Part shown: positions 1-5,810 of the stretch, in pieces
Position numbering within the stretch: the stretch's first letter is position 1
How the letters are laid out: each line of letters starts with the position of its first letter
DNA from: an uncultured Neisseria sp.
Lineage (GTDB): Bacteria > Pseudomonadota > Gammaproteobacteria > Burkholderiales > Neisseriaceae
Reading direction: 5' to 3'
Assembly (NCBI GenBank): GCA_927911515.1
Contig: CAKMQH010000129.1
Span: 1-13,215, forward strand
Length of the DNA stretch: 13,215 nt
Position numbers and translations under genes: made by a program
The notes under the pieces: model-generated
Told to the model about the DNA's origin: nothing
Databases searched by the model: none
What the model saw: only the letters and a program-made list of their open reading frames with translations

Positions 1-386
1 GTGTTGCCACAAAGTGCCGCCGTTGCTTTTGTCTTGGCGGAGGTAGCGGTAAACGGTGCTGTGATGGAGTGTGATCCCGTGGTGTTTGCGCAGGTAGGCG
101 CATGACTTGTTCGGGACTGAGTTTGCGGCAGGATAAGGGTGTCGATGTGTTGAATGAGCTGCGAATCGAGCTTATAGGGCTTCGGCTTACGCTGTTTGGT
201 AGTCCGGCTTTGCCGCTGGGCTTTTTCAGCACTGTATTGCTGCCCTTGGGTGCGGTGCCGTCTGATTTCGCGGCTGATGGTGCTTTTGTGGCGGTTAAGC
301 TGTTTGGCGATTTCGGTGACGGTGCAGTGGCGGGACAGGTATTGGATATGGTATCGTTCGTCTTGGGTCAGTTGTGTGTAGCTCAT
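1..386 (-). pseudogene. IS30-family transposase, 5' part, two frameshifts, cut by window edge
   Basis: The start codon is the minus-strand ATG at 386-384. The first ~86 residues read cleanly: MSYTQLTQDERYH, then a helix-turn-helix with EIAKQLNRHKSTISREIRRH, typical of the IS30 DNA-binding N-terminus. One extra base near 130 moves the reading to a second frame (RKLSPEQV). Another near 103 moves it to a third (YLRKHHGITLHHSTVYRYLR, then QDKSNGG). All three pieces are in the order expected for one protein. The catalytic DDE core lies beyond the window. As read, the product is broken; this could be decay of a mobile gene or base-calling error at a contig end. Confidence 0.72.
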
Positions 387-404
387 AGCAATCTTTCTTG
401 CAGG

Positions 405-437
405 AAAGGCCGTATGCTACCGCATACTGGCCTTTTT
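405..437 (+). terminator. Hairpin with T-run upstream of the IS30-type transposase
   Basis: GGCCGTATGC (408-417) pairs with GCATACTGGCC (422-432) with one bulged base and a 4-base loop. It is extended by AAA/TTT and followed by five T on the plus strand. It sits between the IS edge and the transposase start. It can terminate plus-strand transcription running out of the IS. On the minus strand it would fold in the transposase leader and could shield the transposase from transcription entering from outside. The structure is seen; the role is inferred. Confidence 0.5.
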
Positions 438-485
438 CTGTTATGGAAAGTTGCACTTCAAATGCGAATCCGCCGACCTTTCCTC

Positions 486-513
486 TTGATTATGAAAATA
501 GGAAGCGTACAAT
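486..513 (+). promoter_or_regulatory. Candidate sigma70-type promoter for yddG
   Basis: TTGATT (486-491), a 16-base spacer and TACAAT (508-513) form a good match to the -35/-10 consensus. The promoter lies just outside the probable IS end and about 44 bases before the yddG ATG, so it fits as the native promoter of that gene. Confidence 0.5.
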
Positions 514-556
514 ATCAAAAAATTACACAATAAAACAAATTTCAACACAACACATC

Positions 557-1480
557 ATGAACCGTCTGCTCCAAAACACATTTACCCCCAATCAAGCCAC
601 ATCCATAGGTCTGCTTGCCGTAGCCTTTTGGAGTTCCGTCGTCGGATTAATACGCGCTTTGAGCCTGCACATGGGTGCGGTCGGCGGCGCGGCGGTGATG
701 TACAGCCTTTCCACTTTGTTGCTCTTGGCTATTTTCGGATTGCCGAATTTGCGGCAGTTCAGCCGCAGCTACCTTTTCTGGGCAAGCATTTTTTTCGTCG
801 GCTGCGAATTGTGCCTGTCCCTTTCCATCGGTTTTGCCGACAACGCACGCCAAGCGGTCGAAGTCGGCATGGTCAACTATCTCTGGCCGACGTTTACCAT
901 CATCGGCGCGGTTTGGTTTAACAAACAGCCGGCAAAATGGTGGATAGGCATAGGCTTTGTCCTGTCGTTTATAGGTATTGCCACCGTTTTAGGCGGTGAC
1001 GGCGGATTTTCTCTGCCCGAAATTATCAGCAACGTCCGAACCAATCCGCTCAGTTACATCATGGCATTGCTGGACGCACTGTTTTGGGCGGCATACTGCA
1101 CCCTGACCGCCAGAACGAAAGCGCAGGGCAATGCTGTCGGTTTTTTCTTTCTCCTTGTATCCTGCATCCTGTGGGCAAAATATTTCGCAGGCGGCTACGG
1201 CAGCCTTCATTTTGATACCGATTCCATACTTTATGCTGTCTCCGCAGCAGCCTGCATGGGCTTGGGCTACGCGGTCTGGAACATCGGCATTTCATGCGGC
1301 AATATGACCGTCTTAGCGGGCGCTTCCTATTTTATTCCCATTTTTTCGGCTCTAATTTCCTCCGTCCTCCTCAATGCGCCCCTGTCTGTACAGTTTTGGC
1401 AGGGCGCGGTCATGGTTTGCATCGGCTCCGGCGTGTGCTGGCTTGCGACGCAGAATTTCAGTTTCAGACGAGTCGAGTAG
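557..1480 (+). CDS. yddG: Aromatic amino-acid exporter, DMT superfamily (YddG)
   Basis: A 307-residue integral inner-membrane protein with about ten hydrophobic segments, the usual size and topology of EamA/DMT-type YddG. The family exports aromatic amino acids and some analogues. Recognisable YddG signatures are FWSSVVGLIRALS near residue 24, GGAAVMYSLS at 43-52, AVEVGMVNYLWPT at 100-112, WAAYCTLT at 177-184 and SVQFWQGAVMVC at 277-288; these line up well with E. coli YddG in memory. An in-frame ATG at 398 would start inside the IS element, so ATG 557 is preferred. No clear Shine-Dalgarno precedes it. It is a monocistronic gene with its own promoter (486-513) and a DUS hairpin downstream. 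Substrate is inferred from the family. Confidence 0.88.
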   Translation: MNRLLQNTFTPNQATSIGLLAVAFWSSVVGLIRALSLHMGAVGGAAVMYSLSTLLLLAIFGLPNLRQFSRSYLFWASIFFVGCELCLSLSIGFADNARQAVEVGMVNYLWPTFTIIGAVWFNKQPAKWWIGIGFVLSFIGIATVLGGDGGFSLPEIISNVRTNPLSYIMALLDALFWAAYCTLTARTKAQGNAVGFFFLLVSCILWAKYFAGGYGSLHFDTDSILYAVSAAACMGLGYAVWNIGISCGNMTVLAGASYFIPIFSALISSVLLNAPLSVQFWQGAVMVCIGSGVCWLATQNFSFRRVE

Positions 1481-1515
1481 TTTGGTTCTTGCATCAGGGC
1501 TTTGCAAATATCAAA

Positions 1516-1546
1516 AGGTCGTCTGAAAAATCTTCAGGCGATTTTT
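1516..1546 (+). terminator. Rho-independent terminator of yddG built on a DUS
   Basis: TCGTCTGAA (1519-1527) pairs with TTCAGGCGA (1533-1541), with one G-T wobble and a short loop, followed by five T. The left arm is part of an exact DUS, AGGTCGTCTGAA (1516-1527). The right arm is a degenerate copy, so this is a half-DUS terminator 35 bases after the yddG stop. Confidence 0.65.
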
Positions 1547-1714
1547 GTTATATTTACAATTGTAATGATACGTTTGTTTGAATTAAATACCATTTAGCTG
1601 AAGTAAATTGCTGGTTTATGAAAATATGATACTTTCTCAGGAATCAGAAATTGATAATGGATTGTATTTCAGCCGATCTGATTAATCAGAAATCTGTTAC
1701 AGGAAGGAGTAAAA

Positions 1715-2507
1715 GTGGAATCTGGAAAAGATAGTGTATTAAAGAAGCTAGCAGCTTTAATAGCAGTTTTGGGTTCATTCGCTTTGGTAGCTTGTTATCC
1801 ATCTTCAGAAAATAAGGAGGAAGTAAAAATGGATAATGAGATACCCATAACGGGTTTTGAAAGAAATATTAAAATTGATTTGAATGGAACGTTGATGAGC
1901 GTACCTTACGGTTATTTGGCAGGTTCGTCCCGAGATTCGGCAACAAGATGGATGTCGGACGAGGAAAAAATCCATAAGGGCGGTAGGTTTGATATTTACG
2001 TCCATGCCAAACGCAAAGGAGATTCCTGGATTTTAGAGCCTTTCAATCGGGAGAATAAAGATTTATTCGTTAAGGCATTGAAGGATGGTCTACCGATGAT
2101 AGACACTATTTCGATTCAGAAAAATTCTGAATGCCTTTTAGATCCCTAAGTATGTTACGAAAATGATGTTCAGGCACGGTTCAAAAGAAATAACCTCTTA
2201 TTCTAAAGACTATAAAGCATATGAAAGATATAATGAAGAACCGTTCTATCATGAATTTAATTATATTAGGGATGATGAAAATCCAGTAAGAATACAAGTA
2301 AGGGATGATGGTAGAAAAAATGGAAAAAGACTTAATGAACCGCATTTTTCAATCGCAGTTGACTCATGCATAAATGGTTTGTCAGTAGATTATTATCCTA
2401 GTATCAGTACACATGAATATGGAAAATTTTCTAAGCAGCCTTCTCAACAAGAGTTGATTGAATATCATCTAAAAATAGAGAAATTAATTAAAAGTTTTAT
2501 CAAGTAA
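1715..2507 (+). CDS. Putative secreted lipoprotein of unknown function, interrupted by a frameshift
   Basis: Reading starts at GTG 1715, six bases after a good Shine-Dalgarno (AAGGAG). The N-terminus has two lysines, a hydrophobic stretch and a lipobox ending LVAC, with the lipid-attachment cysteine at residue 27, so the protein should be an outer-membrane or periplasmic lipoprotein. The first frame stops at 2149. A second frame, open from about 2142 to 2507, continues directly (KYVTKMMFRHGSKE, then DYKAYERYNEEPFYHEF) and has no Shine-Dalgarno of its own. Removing one base near 2147 joins them into about 263 residues. I recognise no domain in the mature part. The region is AT-rich compared with its neighbours and has no DUS, which suggests acquired DNA. 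A second in-frame start with a strong Shine-Dalgarno lies at 1829. Two adjacent genes remain possible but less likely. Confidence 0.6.
1814..1831 (+). promoter_or_regulatory. Strong internal ribosome-binding site and in-frame ATG in the lipoprotein gene
   Basis: AAGGAGG (1814-1820) is followed after eight bases by ATG (1829-1831), exactly 38 codons after the GTG start and in the same frame. Starting here would give a form without signal peptide or lipid anchor. The site closely resembles the upstream initiation region: AGGAAGGAGTAAAAGTGGA versus AGGAGGAAGTAAAAATGGA. Confidence 0.4.
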
Positions 2508-2613
2508 TTTTATTTTATTTTAGGATTCTAACTCATAAATATTTTAAATGGATAACAACAGGCTGAATTAAAGGGAAAAGAACTGTGTGGAGATGTTCTA
2601 TCCGAGTTTGCTA

Positions 2614-2619
2614 TATAAT
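2614..2619 (+). promoter_or_regulatory. Candidate -10 box upstream of the aldehyde dehydrogenase
   Basis: A perfect TATAAT about 100 bases before the aldehyde dehydrogenase start. No recognisable -35 lies at the right spacing (AGATGT at 2591-2596). If it is used, the transcript leader would include the DUS hairpin at 2653-2686. Confidence 0.35.
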
Positions 2620-2652
2620 CGCGCCATCTTTGATGAACAAAGATAAACAAAC

Positions 2653-2686
2653 GTCGTCTGAAAGAACATCTTTATTTTCAGACGAC
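2653..2686. terminator. Inverted DUS pair between the lipoprotein and aldehyde dehydrogenase genes
   Basis: GTCGTCTGAAA (2653-2663) and TTTCAGACGAC (2676-2686) form a perfect 11-bp stem with a 12-base loop. The right arm belongs to an exact reverse DUS (2677-2688); the left arm belongs to a one-mismatch copy (ACGTCGTCTGAA, 2651-2662). The T-run after it is poor. It may end the lipoprotein transcript, although it lies downstream of a TATAAT box that could serve the next gene. Confidence 0.45.
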
Positions 2687-2720
2687 CTAAAATAAAACCG
2701 ACATACAAAGGAGCCGAACC

Positions 2721-4064
2721 ATGTTTCACAGCATCAATGCCTATACCGGTGAAACCCTTTGCCGCCGTCCTGCGCAGAGTTATGCCGAGTTTGCGCAAGA
2801 ATTGGCGGCGTTGAAGGTGCGCCAGCAGGCGTTTGCGCGGTTGGGCGTTACCGGACGGACTGCTTTGCTGCAAGCCTTTGCCGAGCGTTTGGCGCAAAAC
2901 AAGGAGCGGCTTGCGGAAATGGTTTGCGAAGAAGTCGGACGCTGCCTGCATGAATGTCGTGCCGAACTGGATAAATCGGTCGAACTCATCCGATATTACG
3001 TCCACCTTGCCCCCGAGTTGTTGGCGCATAAGACCATTGCCACGCAGGCGAGCCTCAGTCAGGTGCGGTTTGAGCCGTTGGGCGTTGTGCTTGCCGTCAT
3101 GCCGTGGAACTATCCTGTTTGGCAGGTTTTGCGTTTTGCCGTTCCCGCCTTGTGTGCGGGAAATGCTTGTGCCGTCAAGCCTGCGCCCAGTGTTGCGCGG
3201 GTCAGCGCGGCGCTGTTGGAGCTGGTTTCAGACGACCTTCCGCTGATTGGTGCGTGGCTGGACAACGACGATACATTGAAAGCCATTGAAGATACCGATG
3301 CGATGGCGTTTACCGGCTCGACGCAGACTGGCCGCCTGCTCGCCGCCCATGCGGGATTGCACCTCAAAAAAACCGTGCTCGAACTCGGCGGCAGCAACCC
3401 TTTCATCGTCATGCCCGATGCGGATCTCGAACGCGCCGCCGTCGAAGCCTGTTATTCGCGTTTCCGCGACGCGGGTCAGTCTTGCAATGCAGCCAAACGA
3501 ATCGTCGTTACCGAAGCCGTTGCCGACCGCTTCATTTCCCTGTTCCTTGCCGAATGCGCCAAATTGCAAATGGGCGATCCCAAAGACCCTACGACCACAC
3601 TTGCTCCGCTGCACCGCGAAGACTTACGCGCAAACGTACACGCTCAAGTGCAGGATGCAATCGCACATGGCGCAGAGGTTTTGACGGGTGGATTCATTCC
3701 CGAAGGAAAGGGCTGGTTTTACCCTGCCACCGTGTTGGACAAAGTGAATTCCGACTGCCGCGTTTGGAATGAAGAGGTTTTCGGGCCGGTTGCCATGATT
3801 TTGCGGGCGAAGGACGAGGAACACGCCGTCGCCCTTGCCAACGATACGCCCTACGGACTGGGCGCCAGTATCTATACCGCCGATACCCGCCGCGCTTGGG
3901 CGTTTGCCGAAAAAATCCAAGCAGGCTCGGTTTTTATCAACCGCCACACCAGCAGCGACCTGCGCCTACCCTTTGGCGGCGTTAAAGCCTCAGGTTACGG
4001 ACGGGAATTGTCTGAATTCGGGCTGTATGAATTTGTGAATGTGAAAACGTATTGGCAGAAATAA
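2721..4064 (+). CDS. NAD(P)-dependent succinate-semialdehyde dehydrogenase-type aldehyde dehydrogenase
   Basis: A 447-residue aldehyde dehydrogenase that oxidises an aldehyde to the acid with NAD(P) in the cytoplasm. Visible landmarks are PWNYPVWQVLRFAVPAL at 128-144 (Asn130 for the oxyanion hole), Lys153 in the coenzyme site, FTGS at 197-200, the general-base glutamate in LELGGSNP (Glu221), the catalytic cysteine in GQSCNAAKR (Cys255) and EEVFGP at 351-356. The PWNxPxWQ motif and the compact length point to the Sad/YneI-like group of succinate-semialdehyde dehydrogenases (E. coli Sad is about 460 residues). The exact substrate is inferred. AAAGGAG at 2707-2713 sets the ATG start. No GABA aminotransferase gene is adjacent, so local context does not confirm a GABA pathway. 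A reverse DUS sits inside the gene at 3227-3238. Confidence 0.88.
   Translation: MFHSINAYTGETLCRRPAQSYAEFAQELAALKVRQQAFARLGVTGRTALLQAFAERLAQNKERLAEMVCEEVGRCLHECRAELDKSVELIRYYVHLAPELLAHKTIATQASLSQVRFEPLGVVLAVMPWNYPVWQVLRFAVPALCAGNACAVKPAPSVARVSAALLELVSDDLPLIGAWLDNDDTLKAIEDTDAMAFTGSTQTGRLLAAHAGLHLKKTVLELGGSNPFIVMPDADLERAAVEACYSRFRDAGQSCNAAKRIVVTEAVADRFISLFLAECAKLQMGDPKDPTTTLAPLHREDLRANVHAQVQDAIAHGAEVLTGGFIPEGKGWFYPATVLDKVNSDCRVWNEEVFGPVAMILRAKDEEHAVALANDTPYGLGASIYTADTRRAWAFAEKIQAGSVFINRHTSSDLRLPFGGVKASGYGRELSEFGLYEFVNVKTYWQK
3227..3238 (-). repeat. Intragenic DNA uptake sequence in the aldehyde dehydrogenase gene
   Basis: Exact AGGTCGTCTGAA on the minus strand. On the coding strand it contributes to the residues VSDDL (169-173). 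Confidence 0.85.
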
Positions 4065-4074
4065 GGACGGATTG

Positions 4075-4131
4075 AAAAGGTCGTCTGAAAACGCTGGGAT
4101 TGTCTATATTGCGTTTTCAGACGACCTTTTT
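4075..4131 (+). terminator. Strong rho-independent terminator made of an inverted DUS pair
   Basis: AAAAGGTCGTCTGAAAACGC (4075-4094) pairs perfectly with GCGTTTTCAGACGACCTTTT (4111-4130), giving a 20-bp stem with a 16-base loop and a T-run. Both arms hold exact DUS copies (4078-4089 plus, 4116-4127 minus). It lies 10 bases after the aldehyde dehydrogenase stop. Confidence 0.88.
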
Positions 4132-4170
4132 ATCGTGTGCAGAGAGATAGCGGATTGACTTAACGCCTAT

Positions 4171-4268
4171 TATAGTGGATTAACTTTAAACCAGTACGGC
4201 GTTGCCTCGCCTTGCCGTACTATCTGCGGCTTCGTCGCCTTGTCCTGATTTAAATTTAATCCACTATA
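4171..4268. repeat. Correia repeat enclosed element (CREE/NEMIS), short form
   Basis: The 98-bp element starts TATAGTGGATTAA and ends TTAATCCACTATA. The 27-base terminal inverted repeats match at 24 positions. The interior carries the characteristic CCAGTACGGCGTTGCCTCGCC and GCGGCTTCGTCGCCTTGTCC blocks, but the central segment of the full-length element is missing, including the part I recall as holding the IHF site. It lies between the ends of two convergent genes, 15 bases beyond the ygfZ stop. Such elements are small non-autonomous MITE-like repeats inserted at TA, and can add promoters or RNase III-cleaved stems to transcripts. Confidence 0.85.
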
Positions 4269-4283
4269 CGCTATCGCTGCGCG

Positions 4284-5138
4284 TCAAGCATCCACCGTAA
4301 AGAATAAGGTTTCTTGTTTTAAAGCATTGCCGTCGGCATCGGTCAAATCGGCGTGTGCTGCGGAAAATTTGATAACCGCAAGACTCAGGCTGCCGGTATC
4401 GGTCAGCGCGGTATTGATGATTTGTCCGGCTTCTTCGCCTCCGTTTTGAACGGTAACGCCTGCGGCTTCCAACGAATCGCCCCGCAAAACCGCCAGCCCG
4501 CGTTTGACTTGTCCGCGATATTGGGCGCGGGCGATGATTTCTTGTCCCGGATAGCAGCCTTTTTTGAAATGTACGCCGCCGATGATGTGTTGGTTGAGCA
4601 TTTGGGCAACGGCAGTTTCTTTGGTCGCCGTCGAAATCCAAGCGTAGCCGCTGCGGATTTCGTGCAGGTTCCAAGCGTTTTCGGCTGCCGTGTCATATTC
4701 AGGCAGAAGCCCAGCTTCGCCGATTTTCAGACGACCTGAATGGGGCAGGGTAATGGTGTATACCCCATTGTCTGCTTGGGCAGGAAAGGACAGGGCAGGT
4801 TCGGCTGCGGGAGCGGGGGAGGCAGTTTCGTCCAGCTCGCCTGCGACGGCAAAATCGGGCAGCGGTTCAAAGATGACTTTGGCTCTCAGGACGAACATGC
4901 GCAACCTTTTGACAATGGCTTCGGTCAGATCCTGCACCATAATCAGCAGCAAGTCTTCTCCTCGGTTGAGGACGATCATATTTGCCAACACGCGCCCTTT
5001 CGGGGTGTTGTAAGTGGCATAACATGCGGTATTTTCGTTCAGATGGTTGATGTCGTTGGATAATTGGCCGTGAAGAAAGGAGGCTCTGTCCTCCCCGCTG
5101 ACTCGGACGACACCAAAAAATGGCAGGCGGGTTTGCAT
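4284..5138 (-). CDS. ygfZ: tRNA-modification/Fe-S cluster-assembly folate-binding protein YgfZ
   Basis: A 284-residue cytoplasmic protein of the GcvT-like YgfZ family, which binds folate and supports synthesis or repair of certain Fe-S enzymes, including a tRNA-modifying enzyme. The hallmark K-G-C-Y-x-G-Q-E motif is at 193-200 with Cys195, followed by the usual arginine-rich stretch (IIARAQYRGQVKRG). The N-terminal part (RASFLHGQLSNDI, TPKGRV) also fits. A minus-strand TTG at 5162 is in frame, but ATG 5138 has AAAGGA nine bases upstream and gives the usual N-terminus, so I chose it. A perfect TATAAT is 39 bases upstream. A DUS lies inside the gene at 4726-4737. It is divergent from yffB. Confidence 0.9.
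   Translation of the reverse strand: MQTRLPFFGVVRVSGEDRASFLHGQLSNDINHLNENTACYATYNTPKGRVLANMIVLNRGEDLLLIMVQDLTEAIVKRLRMFVLRAKVIFEPLPDFAVAGELDETASPAPAAEPALSFPAQADNGVYTITLPHSGRLKIGEAGLLPEYDTAAENAWNLHEIRSGYAWISTATKETAVAQMLNQHIIGGVHFKKGCYPGQEIIARAQYRGQVKRGLAVLRGDSLEAAGVTVQNGGEEAGQIINTALTDTGSLSLAVIKFSAAHADLTDADGNALKQETLFFTVDA
4726..4737 (+). repeat. Intragenic DNA uptake sequence in ygfZ
   Basis: Plus-strand TTCAGACGACCT is an exact DUS read on the minus (coding) strand. It encodes GRLK in SGRLKI (134-139). Confidence 0.85.
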
Positions 5139-5176
5139 GTGGAATCCTTTGTCGGGTAGCAATGGAATAGTTCGAT

Positions 5177-5182
5177 ATTATA
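5177..5182 (-). promoter_or_regulatory. Candidate -10 box of ygfZ
   Basis: Minus-strand TATAAT 39 bases before the ygfZ ATG. The hexamer at -35 spacing (5200-5205) is only TTTTTT, so the -35 is weak. Confidence 0.42.
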
Positions 5183-5232
5183 AGAACAAACGCTTGATGA
5201 AAAAAGCCGTTGAGTATAGGAAAAGCGTACAG

Positions 5233-5261
5233 AGGTCGTCTGAAAAGGTTTCAGACGACCC
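5233..5261. repeat. DUS hairpin between the divergent genes ygfZ and yffB
   Basis: GGTCGTCTGAAA (5234-5245) and TTTCAGACGACC (5249-5260) form a perfect 12-bp stem with a 3-base loop. The plus copy is an exact DUS (5233-5244); the minus copy has one mismatch. No gene ends here, so a terminator role is not obvious. It may insulate the two divergent promoters or serve only for DNA uptake. Confidence 0.8.
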
Positions 5262-5267
5262 ATTTTG

Positions 5268-5296
5268 TTCTGATTAAAAGGAAAATCGGCTAAAAT
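5268..5296 (+). promoter_or_regulatory. Weak candidate promoter for yffB
   Basis: TTCTGA (5268-5273), a 17-base spacer and TAAAAT (5291-5296) lie 39 bases before the yffB ATG. The -10 is good, but the -35 matches consensus at only three positions. Confidence 0.28.
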
Positions 5297-5334
5297 GACG
5301 GTGCTTTTTCTTTAAGATAGAGAGTGATTTCAAG

Positions 5335-5685
5335 ATGATTCAGTTATACGGCATTCCCAATTGCGATACGGTGAAAAAAGCCCGCAAATGGTTGGAAGAA
5401 CATAGCGTTGATTTTCAATTTGTGGATTTTAAAAAGAGCCCGCCGCAAGTTGACACGATAAGCAAATGGTTGGAGCAGATACCGCTGGAGGTTTTATTGA
5501 ACAAACGCGGTACGACGTGGCGCAAGCTGGATGGGCAAGCCCAAGCCGCTGCGGCTACTGCCGATGGCGCGGTTCGATTGATGGCGGAACAGCCCAGCAT
5601 CATCAAGCGGCCGGTTTTGGAAAAGGAAGGGCGGTTTTTCGTCGGCTTTTCCGAAGAAAACTATCAAGAAATTTTTTCAAAATAA
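5335..5685 (+). CDS. yffB: ArsC/Spx-family thioredoxin-fold protein YffB
   Basis: A 116-residue cytoplasmic protein with the thioredoxin-like ArsC fold. It starts MIQLYGIPNCDTVKKARKWL and contains LLNKRGTTWRKLD and the PSIIKRPVL segment typical of the fold, close to E. coli YffB (about 118 residues). Cys10 in the CDT motif is the only cysteine I can see, so it lacks the extra cysteines of true arsenate reductases and is unlikely to detoxify arsenate. A glutathione-dependent thiol reductase role has been proposed for the family, but its cellular function is not settled. The ribosome-binding site is weak. A near-match DUS follows at 5703-5714. Confidence 0.85.
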   Translation: MIQLYGIPNCDTVKKARKWLEEHSVDFQFVDFKKSPPQVDTISKWLEQIPLEVLLNKRGTTWRKLDGQAQAAAATADGAVRLMAEQPSIIKRPVLEKEGRFFVGFSEENYQEIFSK

Positions 5686-5702
5686 CACGATACGGCGGGA
5701 TG

Positions 5703-5714
5703 GGGTCGTCTGAA
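5703..5714 (+). repeat. Near-match DNA uptake sequence after yffB
   Basis: GGGTCGTCTGAA differs from the 12-mer only at the first base. There is no inverted partner nearby. Confidence 0.7.
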
Positions 5715-5758
5715 AAATAAGTCGGGCCATCGTTCTGCCAAGAGTGCATAACAAGGCA

Positions 5759-5780
5759 AAACGCGCTACAATGCGCGTTT
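5759..5780 (+). promoter_or_regulatory. Inverted repeat framing a -10 box upstream of ppiD
   Basis: AAACGCGC (5759-5766), TACAAT (5767-5772) and GCGCGTTT (5773-5780) form a perfect 8-bp inverted repeat whose spacer is exactly a consensus-like -10 hexamer, 39 bases before the ppiD ATG. No convincing -35 lies at 5744-5749 (GTGCAT). It may be a promoter with an operator over it; the regulator is unknown. Confidence 0.45.
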
Positions 5781-5810
5781 GCTATTTTAACCATTACGTC
5801 TTCAGATAAT

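Larger units (their letters stand above)
1..474 (-). mobile_element. Partial IS30-family insertion sequence, IS1655-like
   Basis: The left end of the window holds the 5' portion of an insertion sequence read on the minus strand: an upstream region with a hairpin, then the start of an IS30-type transposase that runs off the window edge. The transposase N-terminus resembles what I recall of neisserial IS1655. The outer (right-hand) boundary is not proven, because the partner terminal repeat is outside the window. The stretch at about 449-474, beginning GTTGCACTTCAAATGCG, is my best guess for the terminal repeat. The family call is fairly sure; the exact edge is not. Confidence 0.7.

Noticed and set aside
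257..265. GCCGTCTGA, nearly the uptake sequence of pathogenic Neisseria
   Set aside because: It is followed by T rather than A and lies inside the transposase coding sequence; probably coincidence.
398..556. N-terminal extension of YddG from the ATG at 398
   Set aside because: It would start inside the IS, passes through the promoter-like region and adds a hydrophilic stretch that the family lacks.
1715..2507. Immunity lipoprotein of a secretion-system or polymorphic toxin
   Set aside because: No toxin, secretion or maf-type gene is adjacent and no domain is recognised; kept only as a possibility.
4284..5138. Glycine cleavage T protein (GcvT)
   Set aside because: The protein is too short and carries the YgfZ-specific KGCYxGQE motif.
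5335..5685. Arsenate reductase
   Set aside because: Only one cysteine is visible and there are no ars genes nearby; the sequence fits YffB instead.
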